Shown: in pieces, positions 15,862 to 22,935 of the stretch
How the letters are laid out: each line of letters begins with the position of its first letter
Numbering within the stretch: position 1 is the first letter of the stretch
Virus record (IMG/VR): IMGVR_UViG_3300035665_001424
Location: 1 to 23,522 of that record
Origin: a virus
Reading direction: 5' to 3' (one strand)
DNA length: 23,522 bases
Program-made: the position numbers and the translations under genes
Notes under the pieces: model-generated
What the model was told of the DNA's origin: nothing
Databases searched by the model: none
What the model saw: only the letters and a program-made list of their open reading frames with translations

Positions 15862-17889
15862 TTACTGCACAGGAAATGGCGCTGTTGGAGGCGTGAAGTT
15901 GGCTGTGTAGCGGGCATAACCTCTAGTAATGCGCATGTCGTCAATGTATCCATTAAACGTATGGCCGGCTGATCCACCAAAATAAGACACAGCCGACCCA
16001 GACGTATTAGTAGATTCAGTAGCAGACCCGTCAAGGACTCCGTTAACAAATAGCCTTACTGTGCTACCCGATCTGCTAAATGCCAAGTGATACCAAGTTG
16101 CCGAAGCCAAAGCCGTAGTACCAGTAATAATGAATCCTATATTATGTTTAACGATACAAGCTTTATAGGAATTATTCCTATCAACAACCATATACAAATA
16201 ATTAGTAATATCTTTGTAAAAACAAACATCAAATTGTCCAGCAGCACCATTACCAGACCTGTAGTACCACATTTCGTGGGTAAAGTCCCCAATTTGATCT
16301 AATAACGGAGAGTTTGGAGCAACTAAATAATCACCCGTCCCATCAAAGTACATCGACCCACCACCAAACTTACTGACGCTTGTGCTGATCTGAGCATTCC
16401 CAACAGTCTCCAGCACATTCTTGGCAGTGGCATCCGTGATACCGGCGTTGGTGAAGTTGAGGAGGAGGGATGTGTTGGGTACTGCCGTTAGTGGTGCTGT
16501 GGGACCGCCAGCGGGAGGAACAATGGCAGTGCCTTTGACTACACGAACATTTGAAATGTATCCGGCAGGGAATAGGTACGTCGCATTCCCATCTGAGCTA
16601 TATGCTCCAACCACAAAAGCGCTTGTGTTATTAGGAACTGTGCCAGATGAATTGCCTGTTCCGCCAGAAACGCCGTTTACATAAATAGTCCATGTACTCC
16701 CGCTTCTCGTAAACGCCAAGTGAGTCCATGCGTTTAGTGTGGCTGCGATAGAACTTGAAAAGGCAATTCCCCAGCTTGAACCGCTCAATGTTGCATAGAA
16801 ATTAGGCGTAAGCCCACTAAAATATATTAAAACTCCACCGAACGTACCTACGTCAGTTCGTTTGGCAAAAATTCCGTCGGATGAGCTTGGTGTTTCGTTA
16901 AGATAAACCCAGCACTCCATTGTAAAGTCAGACGCTTCCATGTCTAACGCTGTGTTATCAGCCACACTCAAATAATCCCCCGTCCCATCAAAGTACCCGC
17001 TACCACCCACTGCGGCAGCACTGTAGGAGGACGTTGGTGCGAAGGGGGAGAAGGGGGTGACTGAGGGTGAGCCTGTTACCGTAATCGTCTTAGCAGTTGT
17101 CTGCGTATTCGTATCAACAAAACGATTGCTTTGGCACGTTAAAAGAACCGTATTGGTGATCGCAGTAAGTGGTGACGTTGGTGGAGTGAATGCGCCCGTA
17201 TAAACAGGAGAGCCTTTTACAAGGCGCACGTTGGATATATATGTATTTGAAACACCAACGAAAGAACCGTTGTATGTCTGGCCGATACACAGACCATTAG
17301 CGGCAATTCCCGTAAAACTCGTTGTGATCTGTGCGCTGCCTTTGCTTACCCCGTCAACGTAAATGACGGTGTTACCAGCTCCGGTTCCGCTTCTTACCAA
17401 AGCAACGTGATGCCACGTATTAAGAGCTATTGAACCCGATGAGGTTGTTAATGCTGCTGTACCATTTGTATACAGGCTTAAGGTTGTAGTTGAACCAGGA
17501 ATGTAAAAAATAAAGCCGTTCTGACCAGCGTTTTCATTTCCGATACAGACCAACTGGCCTGACGATGAATTTGCAGTAACGTACACCCACATCTCTAAGC
17601 AAAAATCACCTGTCAAATCAAGGTCGGTGCTATCCGGTATGGTCAATCGGTAATTAGCTGATCCATCAAAGCGGTTTGACCACCCCGTCTGTGAGAACGG
17701 GCTAAAGGTTCCCTGCGTAGTGTCACCGTTGCGGGTGATGGTGAAGTTGTTAGTGGACGAGTCTAAGAACGTGTTGTTCTGTGCGCCGTTGGTGCCGTTG
17801 CCGGGGAGCAGCAGGGAGACAAGGTTGAAGTAGGTGTCTTTGACTGCGCCAGATACACCCGCAATCAGGGCGTTGAGAATGCCGGTCAT
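15862..17889 (-). CDS. three-domain LamG/concanavalin-like lectin fibre protein (675 aa)
   Basis: After an N-terminal segment of about 25 residues (MTGILNALIAGVSGAVKDTY) come three successive LamG-like (ConA-type) repeats at about residues 22-245, 246-475 and 476-675. Each shows the same signposts: FDGS/FDGTGDYL, D/GDF followed by EMW or ECWVY, W-H-A-RSG, YVNGV or YVDG, YISNVRLVKG or YIDDMRITRG, and FTPPTSPL or FTPPTAPF. Such domains bind carbohydrates, so this is a good candidate for the receptor-binding or surface-glycan-binding fibre. It starts 1 base after the previous stop, with no strong ribosome site. In domain 3 the DNA at 16141-16200 has only 15 G+C of 60, unlike its surroundings, which suggests domain exchange. 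Confidence 0.85.
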   Translation of the reverse strand: MTGILNALIAGVSGAVKDTYFNLVSLLLPGNGTNGAQNNTFLDSSTNNFTITRNGDTTQGTFSPFSQTGWSNRFDGSANYRLTIPDSTDLDLTGDFCLEMWVYVTANSSSGQLVCIGNENAGQNGFIFYIPGSTTTLSLYTNGTAALTTSSGSIALNTWHHVALVRSGTGAGNTVIYVDGVSKGSAQITTSFTGIAANGLCIGQTYNGSFVGVSNTYISNVRLVKGSPVYTGAFTPPTSPLTAITNTVLLTCQSNRFVDTNTQTTAKTITVTGSPSVTPFSPFAPTSSYSAAAVGGSGYFDGTGDYLSVADNTALDMEASDFTMECWVYLNETPSSSDGIFAKRTDVGTFGGVLIYFSGLTPNFYATLSGSSWGIAFSSSIAATLNAWTHLAFTRSGSTWTIYVNGVSGGTGNSSGTVPNNTSAFVVGAYSSDGNATYLFPAGYISNVRVVKGTAIVPPAGGPTAPLTAVPNTSLLLNFTNAGITDATAKNVLETVGNAQISTSVSKFGGGSMYFDGTGDYLVAPNSPLLDQIGDFTHEMWYYRSGNGAAGQFDVCFYKDITNYLYMVVDRNNSYKACIVKHNIGFIITGTTALASATWYHLAFSRSGSTVRLFVNGVLDGSATESTNTSGSAVSYFGGSAGHTFNGYIDDMRITRGYARYTANFTPPTAPFPVQ

Positions 17890-17890
17890 G

Positions 17891-18331
17891 TTAGGTCAAC
17901 CCGTTGCCAGAGATCAGCCACGTTGTTGATGTCATCTTGATCGCTGTTGCAATCCCGTACTGAGCAAGCGTCCTTGTGCCTGTGCTACCCGTCCCTGCGA
18001 GATACATCGTGTCGGTCGTGATTGCAATCGACAGGCTGCTAGAACTCATGTTAATGAACGTCAGCACTGTACCTGTTTCAAACGCCACAGAAGCATTGGC
18101 AGGGATCGTGAACGTCACACCAGAGCCAGAAGCAAGATAAATGGTCTTGCCCTGATCGCCATCCACTATCGGATAGTTGGCCGTCTTACTATCTAATGGC
18201 GCATTCAGATAACCCAGTGTAGTGCTTGCAACCGTAGGCAGGGTTTGTGTGATGGAGCTATTGGTTGCCGACGACTGAATGGTGTGAGCGCCAGTACCGC
18301 TAGAGTTACCTTGAACGACAAATGAGGACAT
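17891..18331 (-). CDS. small beta-rich fibre-associated protein (146 aa)
   Basis: The N-terminus (SSFVVQGNSSGTGAHTIQS) is Ser/Thr/Gly-rich. Residues about 45-145 form a domain widely seen at the ends of aquatic phage fibre-like proteins: YPIVDGDQGKTIYLASGSG, FTIPANASVAFETGTVLTF, ITTDTMYLAG, GTRTLAQYGIATAIK and TTWLISGNGL. It looks all-beta with no Cys and no membrane segment. A strong AAAGGA ribosome site lies in the 11-base gap after the collagen-like gene, the longest gap between genes here. It may be a short fibre, a cap or a decoration protein; the sequence does not say which. A structural role is likely from the domain and from its place between two fibre genes. Confidence 0.78.
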   Translation of the reverse strand: MSSFVVQGNSSGTGAHTIQSSATNSSITQTLPTVASTTLGYLNAPLDSKTANYPIVDGDQGKTIYLASGSGVTFTIPANASVAFETGTVLTFINMSSSSLSIAITTDTMYLAGTGSTGTRTLAQYGIATAIKMTSTTWLISGNGLT

Positions 18332-18342
18332 GACACTTTCCT

Positions 18343-19938
18343 TTAGAAATTCATAACAACCCAGCGCTCGCCGGTACCTACCGTTACGCCGACGCTTGTA
18401 TTAACCGTAACAGGACCTACGCTTAATCCGTTATACCCGTCTGTAATTGTGTAATTGCTTGAGATCGTGCGCTGGTTCTCAAGAATGACCGATGAACCGC
18501 CTCCACCACCTCCGCTGATCGTTACCGTAACAGCAGTTCCTACTGCGGTTGCCGTTACGCCAGCCCCAACAAAGTCAAAAGAAGTTACACCAGACGTTAA
18601 TAGTGAGCCTTCATCAGATACGGAAATATTAGTGCCGGCACCCGAGAAGCCAGAGATTCCTGAAAAGCCAGAGAACCCAGAAATGCCAGAGCCAGAGAAT
18701 CCTGAGAAGCCCGAGGTTCCTTCCCCAGAAAAGCCTGAGATACCTGAAAAACCTGAAGTGCCGGAGAAACCCGAGAATCCGCTAATCCCTGAGAACCCAC
18801 TGAGTCCTGAGAAGCCGCTGATTCCTGAGAAGCCAGAGAATCCACTGATTCCTGAGAACCCACTTAAGCCAGAGAATCCGCTGATGCCAGAAAATCCGCT
18901 GACACCTGAAAAGCCGCTAAATCCAGAGACCCCAGAGAAGCCAGATATACCTGAGCCAGAGTAGCCGCTAATACCCGAGAAACCGCTGGTTCCTGAAAAA
19001 CCAGAGGTTCCAGAGAAACCGCTAATCCCAGAGAATCCACTAATGCCTGAGAAACCGCTGAAACCAGAGATTCCGCTAAAGCCAGAAATGCCACTGAAAC
19101 CCGAGGCCCCACTGAAGCCAGAGATACCAGAACCAGAATAGCCACTGATGCCGGAGAAACCAGAGATGCCAGAAAATCCTGATATACCGGAAAAGCCAGA
19201 GATACCCGAGAAGCCTGAATATCCTGAGGTTCCGCCACCACCTCCACCAGAGATCGTGACAGTGACTGCATTACCTACCGCGGTAGCAGTGACGCCTGCG
19301 CCAACAAAGTCAAATGACTGTACGTTGGTGGTGAGTGGCGTGCCTTCATCAGAAACAGTAATCGCAGAGCCAGCACCTGAGAAGCCTGAAAGACCTGAGA
19401 ATCCCGATAAGCCAGAAAATCCTGAGCCGCCAGAGAATCCGCTCAGTCCTGAGAATCCCGATAGGCCTAGACCTGAGAATCCAGAGAATCCCGATATACC
19501 TGAACCCGAGTAGCCTGAGATGCCAGATCCCGAGTAACCCGAGATGCCTGAGAATCCAGATAATCCTGAGAAGCCAGAAAGTCCAGAGTAGCCTGACTCT
19601 CCTGAGTAGCCAGAAAGCCCTAGGCCAGAGAATCCAGAAAAACCTGAAAAACCAGAAATGCCAGAACCTGAGTAGCCCGACAAACCGCTGTAACCAGAAA
19701 GGCCTGAGTAACCGCTGATACCAGAGAAGCCGCTCGAGCCAGGATTGTCGCCAGAGAAGCCTGAAAAGCCTGAAAACCCTGAGTATCCAGAGACACCGCT
19801 GCCACCGCCACCGCCTGAAATGGCAGAGATAGCACCCGTGGTTGTCTGGACTGTACCGCCATTCTGTACGATAGGTACAAGCTCAGTTCCTGTGAGGGCC
19901 TGGGCGGTAGGAAGCTGACTGATCGTTTGATTGGCCAT
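18343..19938 (-). CDS. collagen-like phage tail fibre, Gly-X-Ser repeats (531 aa)
   Basis: Residues 1-42 carry the N-terminal motif shared with the protein at 22351-22935, then a poly-Gly hinge. Residues about 49-188 and 238-434 are two long runs of Gly-X-Ser triplets, with X mostly Phe, Ile, Leu or Tyr, broken by short register slips (GDNP, GSG, GLGLSG). Each run is followed by a near-identical spacer of about 45 residues (ITVSDEGTPL...FDFVGAGVTATAV and NISVSDEG...FDFVGAGVTATAV) ending in six glycines. The tail (ISSNYTITDGYN...SVGPVTV...GERWVVMNF) is a common phage fibre end. A trimeric collagen-like rod is expected. Unlike usual collagens, the repeats contain essentially no Pro. The Gly-rich rod could instead pack as polyglycine-II helices. 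Confidence 0.9.
   Translation of the reverse strand: MANQTISQLPTAQALTGTELVPIVQNGGTVQTTTGAISAISGGGGGSGVSGYSGFSGFSGFSGDNPGSSGFSGISGYSGLSGYSGLSGYSGSGISGFSGFSGFSGLGLSGYSGESGYSGLSGFSGLSGFSGISGYSGSGISGYSGSGISGFSGFSGLGLSGFSGLSGFSGGSGFSGLSGFSGLSGFSGAGSAITVSDEGTPLTTNVQSFDFVGAGVTATAVGNAVTVTISGGGGGGTSGYSGFSGISGFSGISGFSGISGFSGISGYSGSGISGFSGASGFSGISGFSGISGFSGFSGISGFSGISGFSGTSGFSGTSGFSGISGYSGSGISGFSGVSGFSGFSGVSGFSGISGFSGLSGFSGISGFSGFSGISGFSGLSGFSGISGFSGFSGTSGFSGISGFSGEGTSGFSGFSGSGISGFSGFSGISGFSGAGTNISVSDEGSLLTSGVTSFDFVGAGVTATAVGTAVTVTISGGGGGGSSVILENQRTISSNYTITDGYNGLSVGPVTVNTSVGVTVGTGERWVVMNF
18622..19790 (-). repeat. degenerate DNA repeats encoding two Gly-X-Ser arrays
   Basis: Two blocks of short in-frame repeats, about 18637-19224 and 19375-19794, encode the two collagen-like arrays. 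They are separated by unique sequence coding the spacer domain (about 19229-19368). The peptide pattern is strict but synonymous codons are scrambled: adjacent units use TCT, TCA and AGC for Ser, and GGA, GGC and GGT for Gly. Exact long tandem copies are therefore limited. The repeats also keep other frames open on both strands, giving spurious ORFs. Confidence 0.85.
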
Positions 19939-20279
19939 TATGGTGTTATCGCTATTCCATCGAGGTTGCCATCATTTTCGATGAGATTGGTATTGCCCTC
20001 AGTTGAGAGAATTATACTTTGCTGATCATTTAACACTAGGTTATTTTGCTCTGCAGCCACCGATACATCAGGCCGCGGGAAACGCAAATTGATCCGCTCA
20101 GTCTTTCTTGCTGGCAGTCGATAAGGGTCCTTTTGATCTCGACAATTCTCTTCGCATACCATCAGGCCAGGGAAGTTAATGTCTGGGCCAAGGGTTGCAT
20201 GCGGGCGCTTCATACGGCAGCGATCGCAAATGCCAATTGCGATGTCTGAGTAGCCCTCGGTGTCAAGAAAGAGTGGCAT
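19938..20279 (-). CDS. small zinc-ribbon-like virion protein (113 aa)
   Basis: The N-terminal half holds a four-Cys pattern: CDRC at residues 18-21 and CEENC at 42-46, separated by a short strand-turn segment. This fits a zinc ribbon. It is followed by KDPYRLPARKTERI and RFPRPD, a conserved-looking Arg/Pro stretch. Short proteins with this ICDRC...VC..C...DPyrLP layout are common among structural genes of uncultured aquatic phages, usually without a known role. The C-terminal 40 residues are Asn/Gln/Glu-rich and probably flexible. It starts in a TAATG overlap with the HNH gene and ends in a TAATG overlap with the collagen-like fibre gene. Zinc binding is inferred from spacing only. Confidence 0.75.
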   Translation of the reverse strand: MPLFLDTEGYSDIAIGICDRCRMKRPHATLGPDINFPGLMVCEENCRDQKDPYRLPARKTERINLRFPRPDVSVAAEQNNLVLNDQQSIILSTEGNTNLIENDGNLDGIAITP

Positions 20280-20872
20280 TACGATGTTCTGCCCTGAGCG
20301 GCAAGAGTGGCGCGGCGGGAAGCAACGCGCTTTGCAATTTGCTCTGGCGTCTGCTTGCGGCCTTTATTAGCCCTCCCGCCAGAAGCACAAGCCTCAACTG
20401 ATGGGGGCTTAGAATTTTTAGCATACGGGCGAGGAACACCTTTGGTTTTTGCAGACTTTTTAGCTTGCGCCTCAGCGCTCCAAGCCAAGTGCCGATGTGC
20501 ATGCAATGCTTCCAAAGACTTGCCCGTAGCTTTTTTACCAGTCAACGCCTTGCGCATTTTTTCTACCGCCTCAGGCGACTTTTTCTTACCTTTTGCGGCT
20601 AAAGACATTTTAGATTTTGTTTCTTCAGACTTAGGCTTTCGCATATAAGGCTTGGGAATGCCTTTGCGGTTTGGAATCAAGTCTTCTTTTAAGCCGTTAG
20701 CCAATCGATTATATGCCCAGCCATCAGCCGGATTGCCGTAAATTTTGAACCTAACCAGATGAGCTATCGCATGATCAATTGGATGCAAAAGGACTAAGTT
20801 ATCTGGCGCATCTGATCCGCCCTTATAACGAGGAATAATGTGATGCTTGTGAAATCCGGCTAGCAAAGTCAT
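20279..20872 (-). CDS. free-standing HNH endonuclease with NUMOD3-like repeats (197 aa)
   Basis: Near the N-terminus is a clear HNH core: HKHHIIPRYKGGSDAPDNLV followed by LLHPIDHAIAHL, giving the HH, GG-N and final H of the metal-binding nuclease fold. The rest is very basic, with repeated segments of the type KPKSEETKSKMSLAAKGKK, SPEAVEKMRKALTGKK and QTPEQIAKRVASRRA. These are NUMOD3-like DNA-binding modules of homing endonucleases. I chose the ATG at 20872, 2 bases after the connector stop; a TTG at 20878 would add two residues. The stop overlaps the next gene as TAATG. It interrupts no gene and carries no intron, so it is a free-standing, probably mobile endonuclease. Its middle is AT-richer than its neighbours (20 G+C of 60 at 20581-20640). 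Confidence 0.88.
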   Translation of the reverse strand: MTLLAGFHKHHIIPRYKGGSDAPDNLVLLHPIDHAIAHLVRFKIYGNPADGWAYNRLANGLKEDLIPNRKGIPKPYMRKPKSEETKSKMSLAAKGKKKSPEAVEKMRKALTGKKATGKSLEALHAHRHLAWSAEAQAKKSAKTKGVPRPYAKNSKPPSVEACASGGRANKGRKQTPEQIAKRVASRRATLAAQGRTS

Positions 20873-20874
20873 CT

Positions 20875-21945
20875 TCAACTCGTATATGGATTGATGTTGA
20901 CCGCAAAGTAGATCGGACTCTTATCACGCTCTTCTGCTTCTGCAAGCGCCAAGTATTTGCCAGCCTGGTCCTCAAGGTATCTGACGCGATCAAGGGGTAC
21001 TTGAGGTAATTCCATGCTTAATTGATGCGCTAGCATGCCGACAACGGCCATATACCAGCGCTGCGGGATCTGTAGTTCATCAGATAAGTCGCCTACATCC
21101 ATGATCTGCTTGGAATACCAGACAGTCATCTGGACGTACCACTCGTTTGGCACCGGCCAAAGGTAGATTTCTGGCTGTGGGACGGTCCGATTGAACCAAA
21201 ACTGGTAGGGCTGGTTAGCTGTGAAGTTTTTATTGGGCAGATTGGTGTAATCGTCACGATTTAGCCGCGCCATTTGGATTTCACGCGACATATTGCCCAC
21301 ATAAAACTCACGCAAAGCCAGTGTCGTGCCTGCAGAGGCTCTAACCCGGTAATACTGCACGCTCTGGCCTGGGTCGATGTCATACCAGAGCCACTGCTTA
21401 TCGGTTACGACAACCTCTCCGAGGTCTTCAAGGGTATTCCAAGTGGTGTTATCAGTGGAATACTCAAGGGTAAGCGTCCAGGTGGCACTTCCACCACCAG
21501 AAACATAGGGGAGAAGGCCGATCGACCCAGCATAAATTGGGTTACTGGTGCCAAAATTGATCGATATATTGCCATTCGTACTTGTCTGCAAGCAGTAAGT
21601 ATCGACATCGCTATCCCCTGCGTAGGCTGCATTGCCACCAGCGCTAGAAGAGTAGCTTCCAGTAGGGCGCTGCATGGTGCGGTAAAGCACATTTAAGGCG
21701 TCGTTAGCGCCAACAGGCAAGGTGTAAATGTATTTGTTGGGCGTAAGGCCAATGACTTCCTTCTTAATCGCCCAATACTGGATGCCAATATTGATTAGAT
21801 TGGTCAGAACGAAGCCTAACGACTCTCTGGCCGTTAGCAATTGCTCGCTAGTCAGTTCTTCAGCAAGCTTGCCACAGCGACGTGCAGCGTGGTCTATGAC
21901 CGTCTGTACTGAATAAATCTGACCGTATGTATCTGAATAGGCCAT
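20875..21945 (-). CDS. head-tail connector/adaptor protein with inserted discoidin-like domain (356 aa)
   Basis: Residues about 10-95 are helical and then beta (TSEQLLTARESLGFVLTNL, then VIGLTPNKYIYTLP), and residues 219-345 (REIQMARLNRDDYTNLP, FWFNRTVPQPEIYLWPVP, long C-terminal helices) match the pattern of gp4/gp11-type adaptors that bind below the portal and receive the tail. Residues about 97-218 look inserted. They read as an F5/8 type C (discoidin-like) beta-sandwich: INFG, TLEYSTDNTTWNTL, WLWYDI and YYRVRASAG are typical. Such a domain would project outward and may bind glycans or other tail parts. The ATG abuts the stop of the basic protein gene. A second, shorter adaptor-like protein is at 8782-9417. 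The discoidin call is by motif only. Confidence 0.8.
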   Translation of the reverse strand: MAYSDTYGQIYSVQTVIDHAARRCGKLAEELTSEQLLTARESLGFVLTNLINIGIQYWAIKKEVIGLTPNKYIYTLPVGANDALNVLYRTMQRPTGSYSSSAGGNAAYAGDSDVDTYCLQTSTNGNISINFGTSNPIYAGSIGLLPYVSGGGSATWTLTLEYSTDNTTWNTLEDLGEVVVTDKQWLWYDIDPGQSVQYYRVRASAGTTLALREFYVGNMSREIQMARLNRDDYTNLPNKNFTANQPYQFWFNRTVPQPEIYLWPVPNEWYVQMTVWYSKQIMDVGDLSDELQIPQRWYMAVVGMLAHQLSMELPQVPLDRVRYLEDQAGKYLALAEAEERDKSPIYFAVNINPYTS

Positions 21946-22350
21946 CTACCACCCCGGACAGTTCCAACGGCGCATGGATGCGCGTGCTCGAGAACCCTTT
22001 TCGCTCTTTTCTGCTACAGGACCCATTCTGGCGCAGAACGAGTCTCGTCTCGATCCGCCCTGAGGCTGTGGAGCCTTTAGGTTTGATCCTGTTTCTCGGT
22101 TGTATTTCGCTCTGCCTTTGGCCGTAAGACCAGCGCCTTGATCCGCCGGCAGCTTTTCACCGCGGCCAATCGCAAGACTCGGACCACCTTTCTTAAGCTG
22201 TTCAGGAAGCTTTGCATAAGATCGCCCTTTCACGTTGGATTGGGTGTACTCAGCCGCTACATCAGGCCGAATGCCAACCTTCTTGGCAAACTTGGGATTG
22301 TTTTCGGCTGCTTTCATCAACCGAAATTGCGCCTTGGATTTGGCGGGCAT
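21946..22350 (-). CDS. basic DUF6321-like phage protein (134 aa)
   Basis: This Lys/Arg-rich 134-residue protein begins MPAKSKAQFRLMKAAENNP, an N-terminus like that of small basic DUF3008-type proteins. It ends in a segment from about residue 70 (GLTAKGRAKYN...SFCARMGPVAEKS...RRWNCPGW) that I recognise as DUF6321-like. Two conserved Cys lie in that half. The ATG directly abuts the previous stop, with AGGTGG as ribosome site, and the gene in turn abuts the connector gene. The charge suggests binding to DNA or to acidic virion surfaces, but no activity is known. Another basic protein (9417-9809) sits in the equivalent place before the second adaptor. Family names are from memory. Confidence 0.75.
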   Translation of the reverse strand: MPAKSKAQFRLMKAAENNPKFAKKVGIRPDVAAEYTQSNVKGRSYAKLPEQLKKGGPSLAIGRGEKLPADQGAGLTAKGRAKYNRETGSNLKAPQPQGGSRRDSFCARMGPVAEKSEKGSRARASMRRWNCPGW

Positions 22351-22935
22351 TTAGGCCACCTGCATCATCGTGGCGATGACTGAAGGAATTGCCGGGTAGG
22401 CCGGAGAAACGCTTGCAGGCAAGTGCTCCATCGTAAGCGTAGCCACTGTGGGCAGCCAAACGATCTCAACGTACTGGCCAGCAGTAAGGCTCAGAAAGAT
22501 ATTCCAGGCCGTTACGCCGTAACCAAAAATGCTTGCGCTCTTTCTGGCAGGTATTGTGGTCTGAGTAGCCGAGTTTGCAAGATCCACACCGTTTACGCGA
22601 AACCAAATGGTCACGTCTTCTTGTGTGTTCTCGACGTTCTTAAACTGAGCGCTGAACTGTAGGTTATAAATGCCAGTGCTTGGTACCGTGATCCGACTAT
22701 TGCTCGCAACCGTAACCCCGTCAGAAATATCGACCGTGTTATAGGTCATGGCCGTCCCGGCAGAGATGCTGCCGGTTTGGTCTAGCGTGCTACTAAAGCC
22801 ACCATAGCTTGCGTCGTATTGCCTTAGGACATCAAGCGTTGCCTTGACGTTAGCCCCGCCCTGAACAAGAGGCACAAGTTCCGCACCCGTGAGGGTAGCG
22901 GCTGTGGGCATTGCGGAAATCTTCTGATCAGCCAT
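22351..22935 (-). CDS. fibre/decoration protein with jelly-roll-like C-terminal domain (194 aa)
   Basis: Residues 1-40 (MADQKISAMPTAATLTGAEL...) form an N-terminal motif found in many phage fibre and decoration proteins. The same motif opens the collagen-like fibre at 18343-19938 (MANQTISQLPTAQALTGTEL). Residues about 45-190 alternate beta-strand-like segments with aromatic residues (YNLQFSAQF, VTIWFRVNGVD, YVEIVWLP), resembling the C1q/TNF-like jelly-roll domains at fibre tips. No membrane segment or signal peptide is seen. GGAGG about 9 bases upstream is a good ribosome site, and the start overlaps the preceding stop. The shared motif suggests that both proteins dock at the same type of site on the particle, which is inference. 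Confidence 0.75.
   Translation of the reverse strand: MADQKISAMPTAATLTGAELVPLVQGGANVKATLDVLRQYDASYGGFSSTLDQTGSISAGTAMTYNTVDISDGVTVASNSRITVPSTGIYNLQFSAQFKNVENTQEDVTIWFRVNGVDLANSATQTTIPARKSASIFGYGVTAWNIFLSLTAGQYVEIVWLPTVATLTMEHLPASVSPAYPAIPSVIATMMQVA

Noticed and set aside
18455-18964. Plus-strand ORF of 169 residues rich in Pro-Glu-Lys
   Set aside because: It is the exact antisense of the Gly-X-Ser repeat. The repeat avoids stops in other frames, there is no sensible ribosome site, and every real gene runs the other way.
18622-19790. Possible CRISPR-like or tandem DNA repeat array
   Set aside because: The units are in frame, degenerate and code Gly-X-Ser; there are no unique spacers of constant length.
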